From positions 16,686,344 to 16,750,343 of the forward strand of contig ML677334.1 in assembly GCA_007922305.1 (NCBI GenBank): a DNA stretch of 64,000 bases, read 5' to 3'. Positions 47,373 through 58,858 of this stretch are shown in pieces. Numbering within the stretch: the stretch's first letter is position 1; the number at the start of each line of letters is the position of its first letter. The notes beneath the pieces are model-generated. The model saw only the letters and a list, made by a program, of their open reading frames with translations. It was not told the origin of the DNA and searched no databases. A program made the position numbers and the translations under genes. Origin of the DNA: Dermatemys mawii. Lineage: Eukaryota > Chordata > Testudines > Dermatemydidae.

Positions 47373-47760
47373 TAAATTGACAAAAGGACTCAGGCACCTA
47401 ACTGATATTTTAGGCACCTACATTCAGTGTTTAGGCTCCACTGCAACCCTCAACAGACCCACTCACTTTCTGCCTAACTCAGTAAGAGCCCAAAGTACTT
47501 GGGCACTTAAGTTTCCACTGTTAAAGTCCCCGAGGCACCTAAACTTTGTCAACTGCTGGCGCTCAGAGCCTGTTCAGCATGTGTCTCATACCCTAAGACC
47601 TGTCAGGATTCACAAACTGACACTCACCCAGTATGTGAAAGAGTTGGGTCAATCTCCCCGCCCCACCTGATGTGAGAATTCGACCCAGGTCTCCCATATC
47701 CAGGTGAGTGCTCTATCCACTGGGCTAAAATTTATAAGGGAGTCACCCTTCCTCCATTTT
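47373..47760 (-). repeat. tRNA-derived SINE
   Basis: On the minus strand the head reads TAGCCCAGTGGATAGAGC (47727-47710), a good RNA polymerase III A box. After ACTCACCTGGATATGGGAGA comes GGGTCGAATTC (47686-47676), a B box with about two changes. This tRNA-like head is followed by a body rich in the word TAGGTGCCT (on the minus strand) down to about 47373. It is not a functional tRNA gene: the arms do not pair as in a tRNA and no acceptor stem is seen. Confidence 0.6.
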
Positions 47761-48509
47761 TCTTTAGGGGTGGGACCACTACTGTTTTAGACACCTGACT
47801 CCAGGAAGGGCTTCCTCACTCCGAATCTCAAATGAAGAGTGGTCTGGAAGGAGACACCAAAATTAGGCACCTTGGTCTTGTTGAGGGATGGGAGTTATGC
47901 CACTAGATAATTAGCTGCCTTAAAAAAAAAACCCATTGTTGGGGAAAACTGGTCTTCACAGAGGGGAAAAACCTATGAGTCCAGCCAAGCAGAATGTGAG
48001 CTCTTTTCTCTGTTACAGAAAAGTGATACCATTCATTGGGTTTCACTTAACTTAGCAAACTTTTCAAATAAGTCTACCACAATATTGATGAGCACAGGAT
48101 GTGGTAGCTGCTTTTATGTGCTTATGAAGCTATTATTTTCGCTAAGGTCATGCAACAATCTCCATCAAGAAAGGAATTACCTTACATTTCAATCCCAAGA
48201 ATGATTTAATAGTATGGGCAACACTGTGAAAGGAGAATGACTTTGGTAGATTTGGATTCAGATGATAATTTTTGTTGTTAGCGTGACCAGAAAATAGAAA
48301 AAAAAAAAACATCTTGGAAGATATGAACAAACATGAGCTTAACAATTAAAGTACCCTCTCACACCTAGAACTCAGGAGCGGTCCTTTCAAGTAAAAGGTG
48401 AGGAACAAAAGAGCAAAAAAGGGGAAATTTGAACCATTCCTGCTTATGCTGTGTCTGTTCCATCGCTAAACTGAAAGATTCAAGCCACTGCTCTACAGCA
48501 GCCACCTGT
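47761..48509. other. Unrecognised non-coding stretch
   Basis: May hold the remainder of the neighbouring SINE at its left edge (to about 47890). Nothing else recognised. Confidence 0.4.
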
Positions 48510-49015
48510 GATTAAGCTGGAAAATTGTAAATGGGGGTCACTCTCCCAATCTCTGCCTGTAACTGAAGCTCTGCCAGCTCATGACAAAATGAGATGTCAA
48601 AACAGTGCTTAGCATGCTCTGATTGAGGGGGTAACTTCATGGGCAGCATGTGACCTTGACCCCACCCATGTCTGGGAAGGCTAGGCCCCTCCCCTGCTGC
48701 TTCTGCCTGAGGACCTACCCTACTCCATCCCTTCCACACACACACACACCCATCACTTGTCGTGGCTAAAGGAACCCCCAAAGCCTCCACCATGGCCAGA
48801 TGAGCCCTGTCTGACCCTTCCAAGCCACCTCGAGTCCCGGTTCTTCAGCCAGCCCACCCTCACCTTCCTGAGCCCTGGCCACCTGGAGGAACTCTGAGCC
48901 CAGTCCCTGTGGCTGTGGCAGGGAGCATGAATAGAAGTTTGAGGAGGCTTAGCCTCTCCAAACCAAGCCTCCATTACGTGCCACCCATGGTCATCTTCCA
49001 CTGAACTATACTACC
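48510..49015. repeat. Possible GC-rich dispersed repeat
   Basis: A C-rich block (CCACC, CCAGCC words) unlike its AT-rich neighbours, with a short (CA)n run at 48736-48748. It resembles non-autonomous DNA transposons of turtles, but I found no terminal repeats or target duplication. The two minus-strand frames across it (103 and 82 codons) are not supported as genes. Confidence 0.3.
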
Positions 49016-50040
49016 TAAGAAAAGGGTAGGGATCCCAAATCTCAGTGAAAGGAGACAGAAGGTGGGGACAGGTGTCCCTACTGGGTGGAGTGGGCTCTGA
49101 TTAAGAGTCCTAGATACCATTTTATCTACTTCCTCCCAAATTCCACTGTTTAAAGGCTGCTGATAAGAGTCTTTGATTTAAATGATCAGGAGAGTTGAAA
49201 TTGCTGATAATCAGGTCTAGCTGCTGAGCTTTAGACCTGCTGTGGGACAATACTGCAGTAAAAGGAAGTACATAGCCTGCACTGAAATCACTCAGCGCTG
49301 AGGTAAGTGGTAGAACCTCAGCGTGTGGCATTGCCAAGAGTGGCAGGTGGCAGCACAGAAGCAGAGCAGCGCCAAGGCGAACGACTGTGCTAGCAAAAAT
49401 GGTGACCATAGCAGTCAGCGGGGCTGGTAGGGGAATGACTGCAAATATGAGTCAGTGGCAGAGGTGTCAGCAGCAGCTGAGGCACTGCAATCCTTTTTTC
49501 TCCCAGTTGCCTCTGCTCACCAGCTGAGTGTGACAAGAATTATCCTAACTGACCTGGAGACATCAGAAATCCGCCAAATAGGAAACAAGTCGGTGATATG
49601 CCCAGGCCCCGATCCTCAACGATATTTAGGTGCCTACCTCCCATTTCTCCTTCTGATTGCACAGCAGCTCAGAGGGGCAAGAGGACAGTTGAATTTTGCA
49701 GGGGTTGGAGGAGGGAATGAAGGGAAGACCAATGATAACTTGAGCCAATCTCTATGTATATCAAGAGTTGTATTTGTCAGAAATAATCAATCAGTCTGCC
49801 CCTTGCAGCGCTCCACAAGCCATTCACTGTGAAGAGCCTAGATAGAGCAACAAAATAATATCGATATATCCCAAAATCAGAACCAGGTATTTTTATAAAC
49901 ACACAATGAAAAATTACATTTAAATCTGACCTTGAAAATCAGCTGCTTTAAAAATAAAAATTCCTCTCATAAAGAGCATGCTATGTTTTTGTTGCTCTTA
50001 GTCCAAAGGACCATTTAGCCAAAGGAGCCTCCTTCCTTTT

Positions 50041-50071
50041 ATCTCTCTCTTTCTCTCTCTCTCACACACAC
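50041..50071. repeat. (TC)n(CA)n simple repeat
   Basis: A TC run with one interruption passing into CA units. Confidence 0.8.
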
Positions 50072-50976
50072 TTTTTTTAAAAAACAACTCCCCTATTTTG
50101 ACCTTCATTTGCTCTTCACAGCTGAAATAAATGGTTAATCTCTCAAGGGAGCATGCATGCTATTTGTTATTGATTTTATAGCTCAATAACAGAGCAGTGC
50201 TGTGAACAGGTTGGTATCAGATTAGGAAACAACCACTTAGAAGGAGACACCAGCTGTGCACTTGTGATAAATTACATTTTTCCTATGAATTTTATAACTA
50301 GTTATAGCTAGTTTACAGGATTTGGCACCATATGGGCTGCCTGCTGGTGAGGTAATATTCACAAAAAAATTCTTCCATGCTTAAAGCAGCAACCCCTTTT
50401 TGGAGGCATGTTTTGGAATAGTGTATCATAATCAGAGCTTTGGGAATCATGAAAGGTTTGGCACTCATCACTATTTTCTGGATTTACCACAGACACGAGG
50501 TTCTATAAAACAGGATCCACAAATGGCAAATGTGATAACATTAATATGCAGACAACTTGGAACCAATGTGTCCTAAAACTGGGGATTTTACAATATATAT
50601 ATATAAATAAATGGTTTGATTGGTTCTGGAACCGTGTAAAGGAAAAATCTCTGCAGTTGCATACAGGGAAAAAGAAACTCAAACGAAATACTGAATTGCT
50701 TCCCACAAATCACTACTGCAGTACAGTGGTTGCCATTAAAATCTTTACAATTGTCATTTGTAAGTAATAAAAATTATCACAGTATGTGCAGAATACAGAA
50801 ATAATGTTAATTAGACAAATGATAAAATTATAAATATTTTAATGGCAATCACCGCATCTGAGCAAAGTAGGCAGCTTGCAAAGTAGTTTGCAAATACAGT
50901 ACATTCAGAGCTTTCCACTTAATTCCAGTTCTTTCAAAGTATGCATACATTAGAGCAGTCCATAATTTGGGAGATT

Positions 50977-51012
50977 AGAGAGAGAGAGAGCGCGAGAGAC
51001 AGAGAGAAAGAG
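50977..51012. repeat. (GA)n simple repeat
   Basis: GA run interrupted by CGCG and single-base changes. Confidence 0.8.
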
Positions 51013-52639
51013 CTGTAATATATGGGCCAAAATTAGCCCTCATTTAGCCTACAATTCAGCCATATTGTAAGCATGTGAGGGGGTAACTCTCTAAGACAGT
51101 TGGACTACTCATATGCTTCAAGTGAGGCACATGCTTAAATTCTTTGCTCCAATGGCACTGTACATATACCCAGTATAACAATTCAGTGAGGCTTACTTTT
51201 CTAATTCATACTGAGGTAAATTAAGAGTAACTCCCTGAAAGTAAGTAGAGGGATAGATGGAAACATTTTCTGGGGTTGTTGCATAACAGCCGGCTGTGGG
51301 GCTTCTTCTGTCTTCTTTGGAAGCAGCTGGTGCTACCCACTGTCAGAGACAGGATACTGGACAAGTTGGGCAACCAGAAATGAGCCAATAGGGCAATTAC
51401 TATGTTTCTAACATTAGTCATTACTGGGTATTTAGGCTTGACTTGAGATTGATATTTTATGCATGTATTCAACAAAAACCTAGACATTTCTTTCTGGATC
51501 TAACCATTTGATCAAAATGTGTTGAAACAACAGGAATACTGAGCCTTAAGTAATATGGGTCAGATTCAGCCAGCCTTACTCAGGTTGAAAAATACCTTAT
51601 TCTACAGGTAGCCCCACTATAATCATCTGGACTACTCTGAAGGTTCAGGATCTTACGTCACAGAACTTACATGCCCCCTTAACTCTGTTCATGTCAGTTG
51701 TCCCATAACTCAGCAGGGTTATTCACATGTATAAAAGTAAGATCTGGGCCTTACAGTTGACTTAATTTGAAAAAGGATAGTAGCACCGAGCTCTGCAACA
51801 GCAATCCCCAACTAAATGCAAACTACTTCTCCTATAAAATGGTGTTATAATCGAGTTTGTATCGCTCTTTGTATGTCATTGAATATATATGGAGAGGGGA
51901 GAATTCAGTGGGTGCATTCTGCAGTCATTCTTGCATTACCCTTTTGTAAAGCAGGAAATCATTCCTTTTATGCAATAGCAAAAGTGAAGTCATCAAGGGA
52001 GTCACAGGGGTGGGGAGGGTTGTGGCAGGGGGGACATCTAGTGATTAACTCCAGAGTGTCACCAGAGTATTCATTTGTCATGGGACTCTTTCCTGGCTAA
52101 ACTGATAGGGAAGTAGTTTACATTCTTTTTTGTTTTGTAAAGTGGGCTTGTCACAATAAAGGAACAAGAGGTTTCCAATTTGAAAGACTAAAATAACCCT
52201 CTGGAGAATCCATTTTTGGTTTTTTTGGTTTTTGTTTTCACCCTGTCTGAAAAAAATCCCTCAGCATATTATAGAAAATAATCAGTAATAATATAATAAT
52301 GCACTACTTTGCTATTACAGAGCACCTTTCATTGCAAAGATCTCAAATAGATTTTAAAATTTTAAACTCACCACAACTCTGGGGAGTTTATTACTGGAGG
52401 AGCATGAAGAATTCTGAGAGATCCAGCCCCCTCCCCAAATTAAGCTTTTCACATTTTAATTTTAATTTTAAAAAACCCATCCCCAATGAATGACATTTGG
52501 TGGGTTTCTGCTTCCTTTTTTCACTCAAAACTGCTGTGACTGGGAGAGCTGGTTGGAAAATGTTGGCTCATTGAAGTGCAGTGTTTCACTGAATCTATTG
52601 CAGGTTTGACAATACTTTTATCAAAACACAGGTAGGTTT

Positions 52640-53045
52640 CCAAAGGTGTTCCTGCAGAAGGGAGCCTGCCAGCCTCAAGAGCCCCCAGCTAGAGCTAGAC
52701 CTCACTGCTAGGCTTCCCACTGGAGCTGGAGTTCTCAGGGCTTCCAGGTTCCCTACTGAAAAACTGGGAGCCTGGATGTCCTTAAGACCAGCTCCCAAGG
52801 ACTGGAGCTCAGTGGCAATATGAGGCTCTGGACTTGCAGGCCAGCTGGCTCCCTGATTTGTCCTACTCCTAAGGAGGCAGCCTGCTGGCCTGGAAAGCTG
52901 AAAGCTCTGGGCTTGCATAAAGGCTGCAGACCCTGCAAAGCCTGTTGGAGGACTTCAAGGCTCCCAGCCCTGCAACAGGGACCCTGCAGGACAATACAGC
53001 CAGTTGTGGGGGTTACCAAACTCCCTGCCCTGAAGACTCAGTACA
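52640..53045. repeat. GC-rich block of repeated CAGCC/GGCTCC-type words
   Basis: Words such as GGGAGCCTG, GGCTCCCAG, CTGGAGCT and CCCTGCA recur at irregular spacing on both strands. The block looks like the inside of a non-autonomous DNA transposon or a worn tandem array. Terminal repeats and target duplications were not found. The open frames of up to 109 codons in it are taken as by-products of this composition. Confidence 0.35.
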
Positions 53046-54935
53046 ATTAGCAGCTGTGAAAGACAGGCAATGTCAATTTCACATATTTGTGGGGCGGGGA
53101 AAAGCCATATTTCAATCTTTCCAAAACAAAATCTCCAATTTGCTGAGAAATTTAAGTAAATTTGCTTTCGTTCCACACTGGAAGGTCAGCAAATCTCAAA
53201 ATACCCAAACTTTTGGCAATCCAAAACCTCTGAGTTTCGTCCAGCTCTACTTATCCATGAAGGGAAATTTTTAAACCTGACATTTTCTCTTAGACAAAGG
53301 AGGATGCCTCAAAAACAAGTTAAATATTGCATGATTTTGATGGCAAATAGAAATTTCATTTCTTACTAATCATCTTTCTGGACATCCCAACCAACAATTT
53401 GTACCAACGACTTTCCATTCCGGTAATAATTGACAGAGACAGATAGTTTAATCCCAAGACACAAGCTTTTCTCACAGAGAGGTGGCTGATTGGACAAGTT
53501 TAGAAAGAAACCCTCAGAAAGTTCTTTCCCTAGACAAAGAACTTAAAGAAAGCTAAGTTCATGTTTTCTAAAGACTGCCAAGAAAATACGGGAAAGAGGG
53601 GAACACAAAATAACTTGTTCTTGAGAGGGAGAATCGTGCATAATCCACTGCCCTCTTGGGTTTAAAAAAAGAAAAGAAAGAGGCAGGAGCACTATGTACA
53701 TAGATTTGGTATATACCTTTTGAGAGGCACCGTAGCTGAGTAGATGACACACGGGTCTGAGCTTTTAGAGAACAATATTTCCTATCCAGCTCTACCTTAT
53801 GTAGCCTTGTGCAATCTCTCAGGGAGAATGATATAAATAAGGAGAAGGGAGAAAATCTCCTACTGAATATGCATCAGACATGATGGTGTTGGTGTAAATT
53901 ATTATAAAAGTGGCATCTCAGCCTACGGGTGGTAGGAGAGAGAGATGTAGTCCTTGGGAGATACCAGAATGATGGCCACTGGTGATGATGAGGAAGGTGA
54001 TGGTGATGAGGAAGATGATGGCTTACTGAGTTGGGGTGTTTTTGACTGTGCTAAAGTTATTAATAAACTATATTTCTAAATATAAAAGAGTTCCTATAGT
54101 GTGAGTGCTGCAACTGTGCACATCAGAGTTCCCAGCTATATAATAATGTAAATAATACTGGGCCTGATCTTGGGACAAGAACCAGTCATCCCTCAAAGTA
54201 ATAACTGGGGAGCCTTAAGTAATCAATATAATTAATACATAATCTAACGATCAGGCAACACCCCCCCCACCCTTGTGAAGGAGGGGGTGGAGGAGAAGAG
54301 GGACATGAGGAGTGATGGACAAGGGGAGCCACAGAGTGGGGGCAGAACAGAGGAGGGAAGCAGCGAGCAGTGATGAGGGGAGCAAAGAGGAGAGGGAGTA
54401 TGACCTGAGGAGGAGTGGGAGCTGGACCTGAGGCGGACCAGGGGTGAAGTGTGGGCAGGGCTGCAAGCAGAAGAGGAGTGGAGGGAACTAATCTCCCGAA
54501 GGGGAAGCTTCACCCACCACCCATGCTAAAGGGTCTTCTGATGTCTCACTTTTCCACAGAACAGACAATGCTGATTCAACTGAAAGGAGGAATGTTCCAC
54601 AAAATCCAGTATATCTGAAAGTTCTGCTGAGGAGACCTTGCTAGTCATATGGTACTTTGCTTCCATATGAGAGTAACAAGGGAGAGGGAGTATTGAAATG
54701 GAGAGCAAAAGCAGCCGGTGTGGTTAACTGCTGTCAAAAGGACAAAACACTCATCACATTGAATGCAGCTAAAAATACATAAACACCTACCTGCTAATAT
54801 TTTTCAGATTGGTAAAAACTGTTGCAGTTGCCACAGGAACACTGTTCAGTGGCAAATGAGAAGAAAAGTGTCTTTGTGAATGCAAATGGAGAGTCAGTGT
54901 CAGCAAAATAATATCCTCACCAGTATGTTAGGAGA
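53046..54935. other. Non-coding stretch with a purine-rich tract
   Basis: No coding exon. A purine-rich tract lies at 54277-54490. GATGATGAGGAAGGTGATGG and similar words lie at about 53985-54025. Nothing else recognised. Confidence 0.45.
54277..54490 (+). repeat. Purine-rich (GA-rich) tract
   Basis: More than 200 bp dominated by G and A on the plus strand with repeated GAGGAG, GAGGGA and TGATGAG words. The matching minus-strand frames rich in Ser, Pro and Leu are not supported as genes. Confidence 0.7.
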
Positions 54936-55007
54936 TGTTAGGAGTAACAAGCAGGGTTTCTTCAGGTATGTTAGCAACAAGAAGAAAGTCCAGGAAAGTG
55001 TGGGCCC

Positions 55008-55529
55008 TTGCTGAATGAGGGAGGCAACCTAGTAACAGAGAACGTGAAGAAAACTAATGTACTCAATGCTTTTTTTGCCTCTGTCTTCACAGATAAGGTC
55101 AGTTCCCAGACTACTGAACTACATGGCATGGTATGGGGAGGAGGTGACCAGCCCTCTGTGGAGAAAAAAGTGGTTCAGGACTATTTAGAAAAGCTGGACG
55201 AGCACAAGTCAATGGGGCCGGATGCACTGCATCCAAGGGCGCTAAAGGAGTTGGTAGATGTGACTGCAGAGCCATGGCCATTATCTTTGAAAACTCATGG
55301 TGATTGGGGGAGGTTCCGAAGGACTGGAAAAAAGGCTAATGTAGTGCTCATCTTTAAAAAAGGGAAGAAGGAAGATCCCAGGGAACTACAGGCCATTCAG
55401 TCTCAACTCAGTCCCTGCAAAAAGCATGGAACAGGTCCCCAAGGAATCAATTCTGAAGCACTTAAAGGACAAGAAAGTGGTCAGGAACAGTCAGTATGGA
55501 TTCACCAAGGGCAAGTCATGCCTGACTAA
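55008..55529 (+). pseudogene. CR1 ORF2 remnant, N-terminal part of the reverse transcriptase
   Basis: The frame reads NVLNAFFASVFTDKVSSQ, then HKSMGPDALHPRALKELVDV, then KANVVLIFKKGKKEDP. These are the linker before the RT and the first RT blocks (fingers) of CR1 ORF2. The reverse transcriptase copies the LINE RNA at a nicked target. Near 55385-55430 the coding sequence moves to another frame, so the last part of this 173-codon frame (from about residue 130) is out of frame and meaningless. The methionine at 55008 is not a start: coding similarity begins upstream at about 54936. Confidence 0.85.
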
Positions 55530-56661
55530 CTTCATTGCCTTCTATGACGAGATAACTGGCTCTGTGGACGAGGGAAAAGCAGTGAACGTGTTATTCCTTG
55601 ACTTTAGCAAAACTTTTGATACGGTCTCCCACAGTATTCTTGCCAGTAAGTAAAAGAAGTATGGGCTGGATGAATAGACTATAAGGTGGATAGAAAGCTG
55701 GCTAGATTATCGGGCTCAATGGGTAAGGATCAGTGGCTCCATGTTTAGTTGGCAGCCGATATTAAGTGGAGTGCCCCAAGGGTCAGTTCTGGGGACGGTT
55801 TTGTTCAGTATCTTCATTAATGATCTGGAGGATGGTGTGGACTGCTCCCTCAGCAAGTTTACAGATGACACTAAACTGGGAGGAGTAGGAGATATGCTGG
55901 AGGGTAGGGATAGGATACAGAGGGACCTAGACAAATTAGAGGATTGGGCCAAAAAAAATCTGATGAGGATCAACAAGGACAAGTGCAGAGTCCTGCACTT
56001 AGGATGGAAGAATCACATGCACTGCTACAGATAAGGGACCAAATGGCTAGGTAGCAGTTCTGTAGAAAAGGCTGTAGGGGTTACAGTGGATAAGAAGCTG
56101 GATATGAATCAACAGTGTGCCCTTGTTGCCAAGAAGGCTAACTGCATTTTGAGTTGTATAAGTAGTGGCATTTCCAGCAGATCGACGGACGTGATCATTC
56201 TCCTCTGTTCGGCATTGGTGAGGCCTCATCTGGAGTACTATGTCCAGTTTTGGGCACCACACTACAAGAAGGATGTGGAAAAATTGGAAAGTGTCCAGCA
56301 GAGAGAAATAAAAATGATTAGGAGGCTGGAACGCATGAGTTACAAGGAGAGGCTGAAGGAACTGGGATGTTTTAGTCAGCAGAAGAGAAGACTGAGGGGG
56401 GATTTGATGGCTGCTTTCAACTACCTGAAAGGGGGTTCCAAAGAGGATATATCTAGACTGTTCTCAGTGGTAGCAGATGACAGAACAAGGAGTCATGGTC
56501 TCAAGTTGCGGAGGGGAAGGTTTAGGCTGGATATTAGGAAAAACTTTTTCACTAGGACACCGGTGAAGCACTGGAATGGCTTACCTAGGGAGGTGGTGGA
56601 CTATCCTTCTTTAGAGGTTTTTAAGGCCCGGCTTGACAAAGCCCTGGCTGGGATGATTTAG
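55426..56661 (+). pseudogene. CR1 ORF2 remnant, RT catalytic part and C-terminus
   Basis: In one plus frame with internal stops (near 55653 and 56034) it reads SQYGFTKGKSCLTNFIAFYD and LFLDFSKTFDTVSHSIL. Then come LSGVPQGSVLGTVLFSIFIN and KFTDDTKLGG, followed by SALVRPHLEYYVQFWAPHYK and, at the end, HWNGLPREVVDYPSLEVFK and DKALAGMI. These are RT blocks 3 to 7 and the C-terminal domain of CR1. The catalytic box is F-T-D-D where CR1 usually has F-A-D-D; both Asp residues remain. The stops and the frameshift upstream prevent a complete product. The last codons lie about 80 bp before the CR1 terminus. Confidence 0.9.
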
Positions 56662-56746
56662 TGAGTATTGGTCCTGCTTTGAGCAGGGAATTGAACTAGA
56701 TGACCACCTGAGGTCTCTTCCGGCCCTAATACTCTGTGATTCTATG

Positions 56747-58669
56747 TGGCCCATACTATAAGGAAGTTTGGGAATACTGGATCCGACAAAAAGGTGGAGC
56801 TGGGTAGAAATGGTGAGTTACAGGCAGAGCAGCCAAGTGCTCACTATGGGGAGTATTCTTCCCAGGAGCTTGGAGCAGACAGATCTGGACATGTCAAAGG
56901 CATAATGGAAAATGAGTCTAGCTTAGTGAACATGTTATATCCTGTGCCTCTCATGAAGATAACATCCACCCACCTCACAACTGTCAGCCATCTCCAGCTC
57001 CTGGGAAATAAGAACAAATTGGCATTTCATAGATATTTCATGGGGAAAAAATGTATTTCTGGGTCATGAACTGTTTTCACACTAAAGCCCTAACTGTGCA
57101 GTGAGCTGTGCACAGATGCTCTACTAGGATCCTCCTGTACAGACTCAGAGCTTGTTGCCAAACTAGGTTGGACATCGTGGTGTCATTTCTATGAAAATGT
57201 TCTTGTTGGTTTCAAATAATTCTGCTAATTTTACCCATTTTACAGAGGGGGTAAAAAAGAGGCATAGAACATTCCTTAGATTATAAGGGCCACTTCTTCA
57301 GCTACTGTAAATCAACATGGCTCCAATGGCTTTAGTGGAAATGTGTGGATTTATACCAGCTGAGGATCTAGTCCTTCAGGGATGCTGAGTGGACATCCAT
57401 TCAGAAACAATAATATACATGATTTCTCAAGGCCATGCCGGGCCCAGTCCTGAAGACCTTAGTCATGGGAAAACTAAAATCAATTGGGAATTTTGCCTGA
57501 ATGAGGGCTTCTGGTTAAGGTCCACAGTGAGTCACACTGAACTGAAAAGTCCCAAACCCCCTTTTTAATCAGAGGAATACAGTACCACAGTATACATGCC
57601 ATTTAAAGGGAAAAAATTCTGCCAGGGTTAAATTATTTAAAAAAATAGAGGAATGTACAGAAATCTGTTGGCACTAGAGGAAACAAGTTGGGCCATATCG
57701 GACAGAGATTAAGACTAGAAACACTACAACATTTAGGATATTGAATGTATAAAACAGAGCCTGGGTGGATTTTGGATTAAATTCCCTGGAACCAGAAAAT
57801 AATTAATGAACTACAGTGGTTTGTTTTCTCCCTTAAACATCCTATACTTTGTGTAGAAAGCTTAAGCGCATTGTTTAACTTTGTTTCTTGAGGCACAAAG
57901 TTTTCATTGACATGCAAATCGGGAGAGACTGTGGAGGAATCATCCTGAAGGTGGTAATTAGAAGTTTAAACACTTGTTTTTAATGTATGAGGCTTCTAAG
58001 ATATGTTTTTCCCCCATAGAGAACTGTTTCCTAAGGGCTACCATATGACCAAGAGTTATGCAGCAGATGCTCTAAAATAGGATACAGCAACCTTTTTAAG
58101 CCTGAAGATACCCATGACAGTTGTGTCAGCTATGCCCTATTGGATTTCTGTATGTAAGCAGTTGGATACAGGAAATTGTTGTCTGCTAGGTGTGAATGTA
58201 CTCAGCCAGGGTGTACTCTTTGAAACGGGAACACTACACAATTCCTGGTTTACCTAGGACAGCATAAGGGTGATATGATCCTTTTACAATTTGAAGGAAA
58301 CAATGAGAACGCAGAGTATAGATTGGAGCAGAACTTTGCCCCATCTGTATAAACAAAAGAAAATGAAAGGCAAATGTGATATGAAAATCATACATAAAAA
58401 GGTTTAAGAACCATATGGTTCATTTTACCCTCTCTCACCGCTGCACGCTGGTGCACACACAACTTAGAGCAACTCAATTTGCAGCTTTAAAAATAATAAA
58501 ATTACACCCAATGAAACCAATTTCTCATTTTACCTTTGAAGCTTAAATTGGGTGATGGGGAATGATTTGAAAAACTTAGAACAAATTCAGTGGTATCAAA
58601 ACTAAAACAGCAGAAATGCCTAATCTAATGAAATGGGGAAACCACCAATTCGAGAAATTAAAAGGGCTG
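56747..58669. other. Mostly unique non-coding stretch
   Basis: No coding exon. A copy of the palindromic repeat class lies at 57292-57380. Nothing else recognised. Confidence 0.5.
57292..57380. repeat. Short near-palindromic dispersed repeat
   Basis: CTTCAGCTACTGTAAATCAA, CATGGCTCCAATGGCTTTAG and GTGGATTTATACCAGCTGAG lead to GATCTAGTCCTTCAG. The arms AGCTACTGTAAATC and GATTTATACCAGCT are inverted copies. Confidence 0.65.
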
Positions 58670-58858
58670 TGGGGGATAGCTCAGTGGTTTGAGCATTGGC
58701 CTGCTAAACCCAGAGTTGTGAATTCAGTTTCTGAGGGGGCCCTTTAGGGAGATGGGGCAAAATGCTGTTGGATGATTTAATTGGAGATTGGTCCTGCTCT
58801 GAGCAGGGGGTTGGACTAGATGATCTCCTGAGGTCCCTTCCAACCCTGATATTCTATA
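58670..58858 (+). repeat. Turtle-type tRNA-derived SINE (Cry SINE) with CR1-like tail
   Basis: The head GGGGGATAGCTCAGTGGTTTG (58671-58691) contains a good A box. The head goes on with AGCATTGGCCTGCTAAACCC and the worn B box region AGTTGTGAATTCAG (about 58714-58727). The body is followed by a tail, GAGCAGGGGGTTGGACTAGA and TGATCTCCTGAGGTCCCTTC, ending in ATATTCTAT, that matches the end of CR1. Such elements are transcribed by RNA polymerase III and are spread by the CR1 machinery. This family is known from cryptodiran turtles and is the main taxonomic clue here. Confidence 0.85.

Larger units (their letters stand above)
49016..52639. other. Non-coding stretch with simple repeats
   Basis: No coding exon is supported; the 125-codon frame at 49455-49832 crosses a dispersed repeat piece (49500-49650). 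Simple repeats lie at 50041-50071 and 50977-51012. Worn copies of the palindromic repeat class (ATGCTTAAATTCTTTGCTCC and CACATGTATAAAAGTAAGAT pieces) lie near 51075-51160 and 51557-51745. Confidence 0.45.
54936..56746 (+). mobile_element. CR1 LINE, 5' truncated, about 1.8 kb
   Basis: It begins inside ORF2 (AGTAACAAGCAGGGTTTCTTC) and runs through the reverse transcriptase region to the typical CR1 terminus GGCCCTAATACTCTGTGATTCTATG at 56722-56746. Truncation from the 5' side is the usual outcome of CR1 insertion. CR1 elements end in short repeats of the ATTCTATG type and lack a poly(A) tail, as seen here. ORF2 is broken by a frameshift and several stops, so it is dead, but it is the best preserved LINE in the window. 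Confidence 0.92.

Noticed and set aside
47660..47730. A functional tRNA gene on the minus strand
   Set aside because: A and B boxes are present, but the cloverleaf does not close and the sequence continues as a SINE.
48512..49001. Minus-strand open frames of 103 and 82 codons
   Set aside because: They lie in a C-rich repeat-like block, in different frames, without domains.
49455..49832. 125-codon plus-strand open frame
   Set aside because: It crosses a dispersed repeat piece (49500-49650) and shows no domain or splice context.
52595..53274. Several open frames of 73 to 109 codons as exons
   Set aside because: They overlap on both strands inside a block of repeated GC-rich words. No splice-site pattern or domain supports any of them.
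58671..58745. A functional tRNA gene
   Set aside because: The A box is good, but the B box is worn, the acceptor stem does not pair, and the sequence continues into a SINE body with a CR1-like tail.
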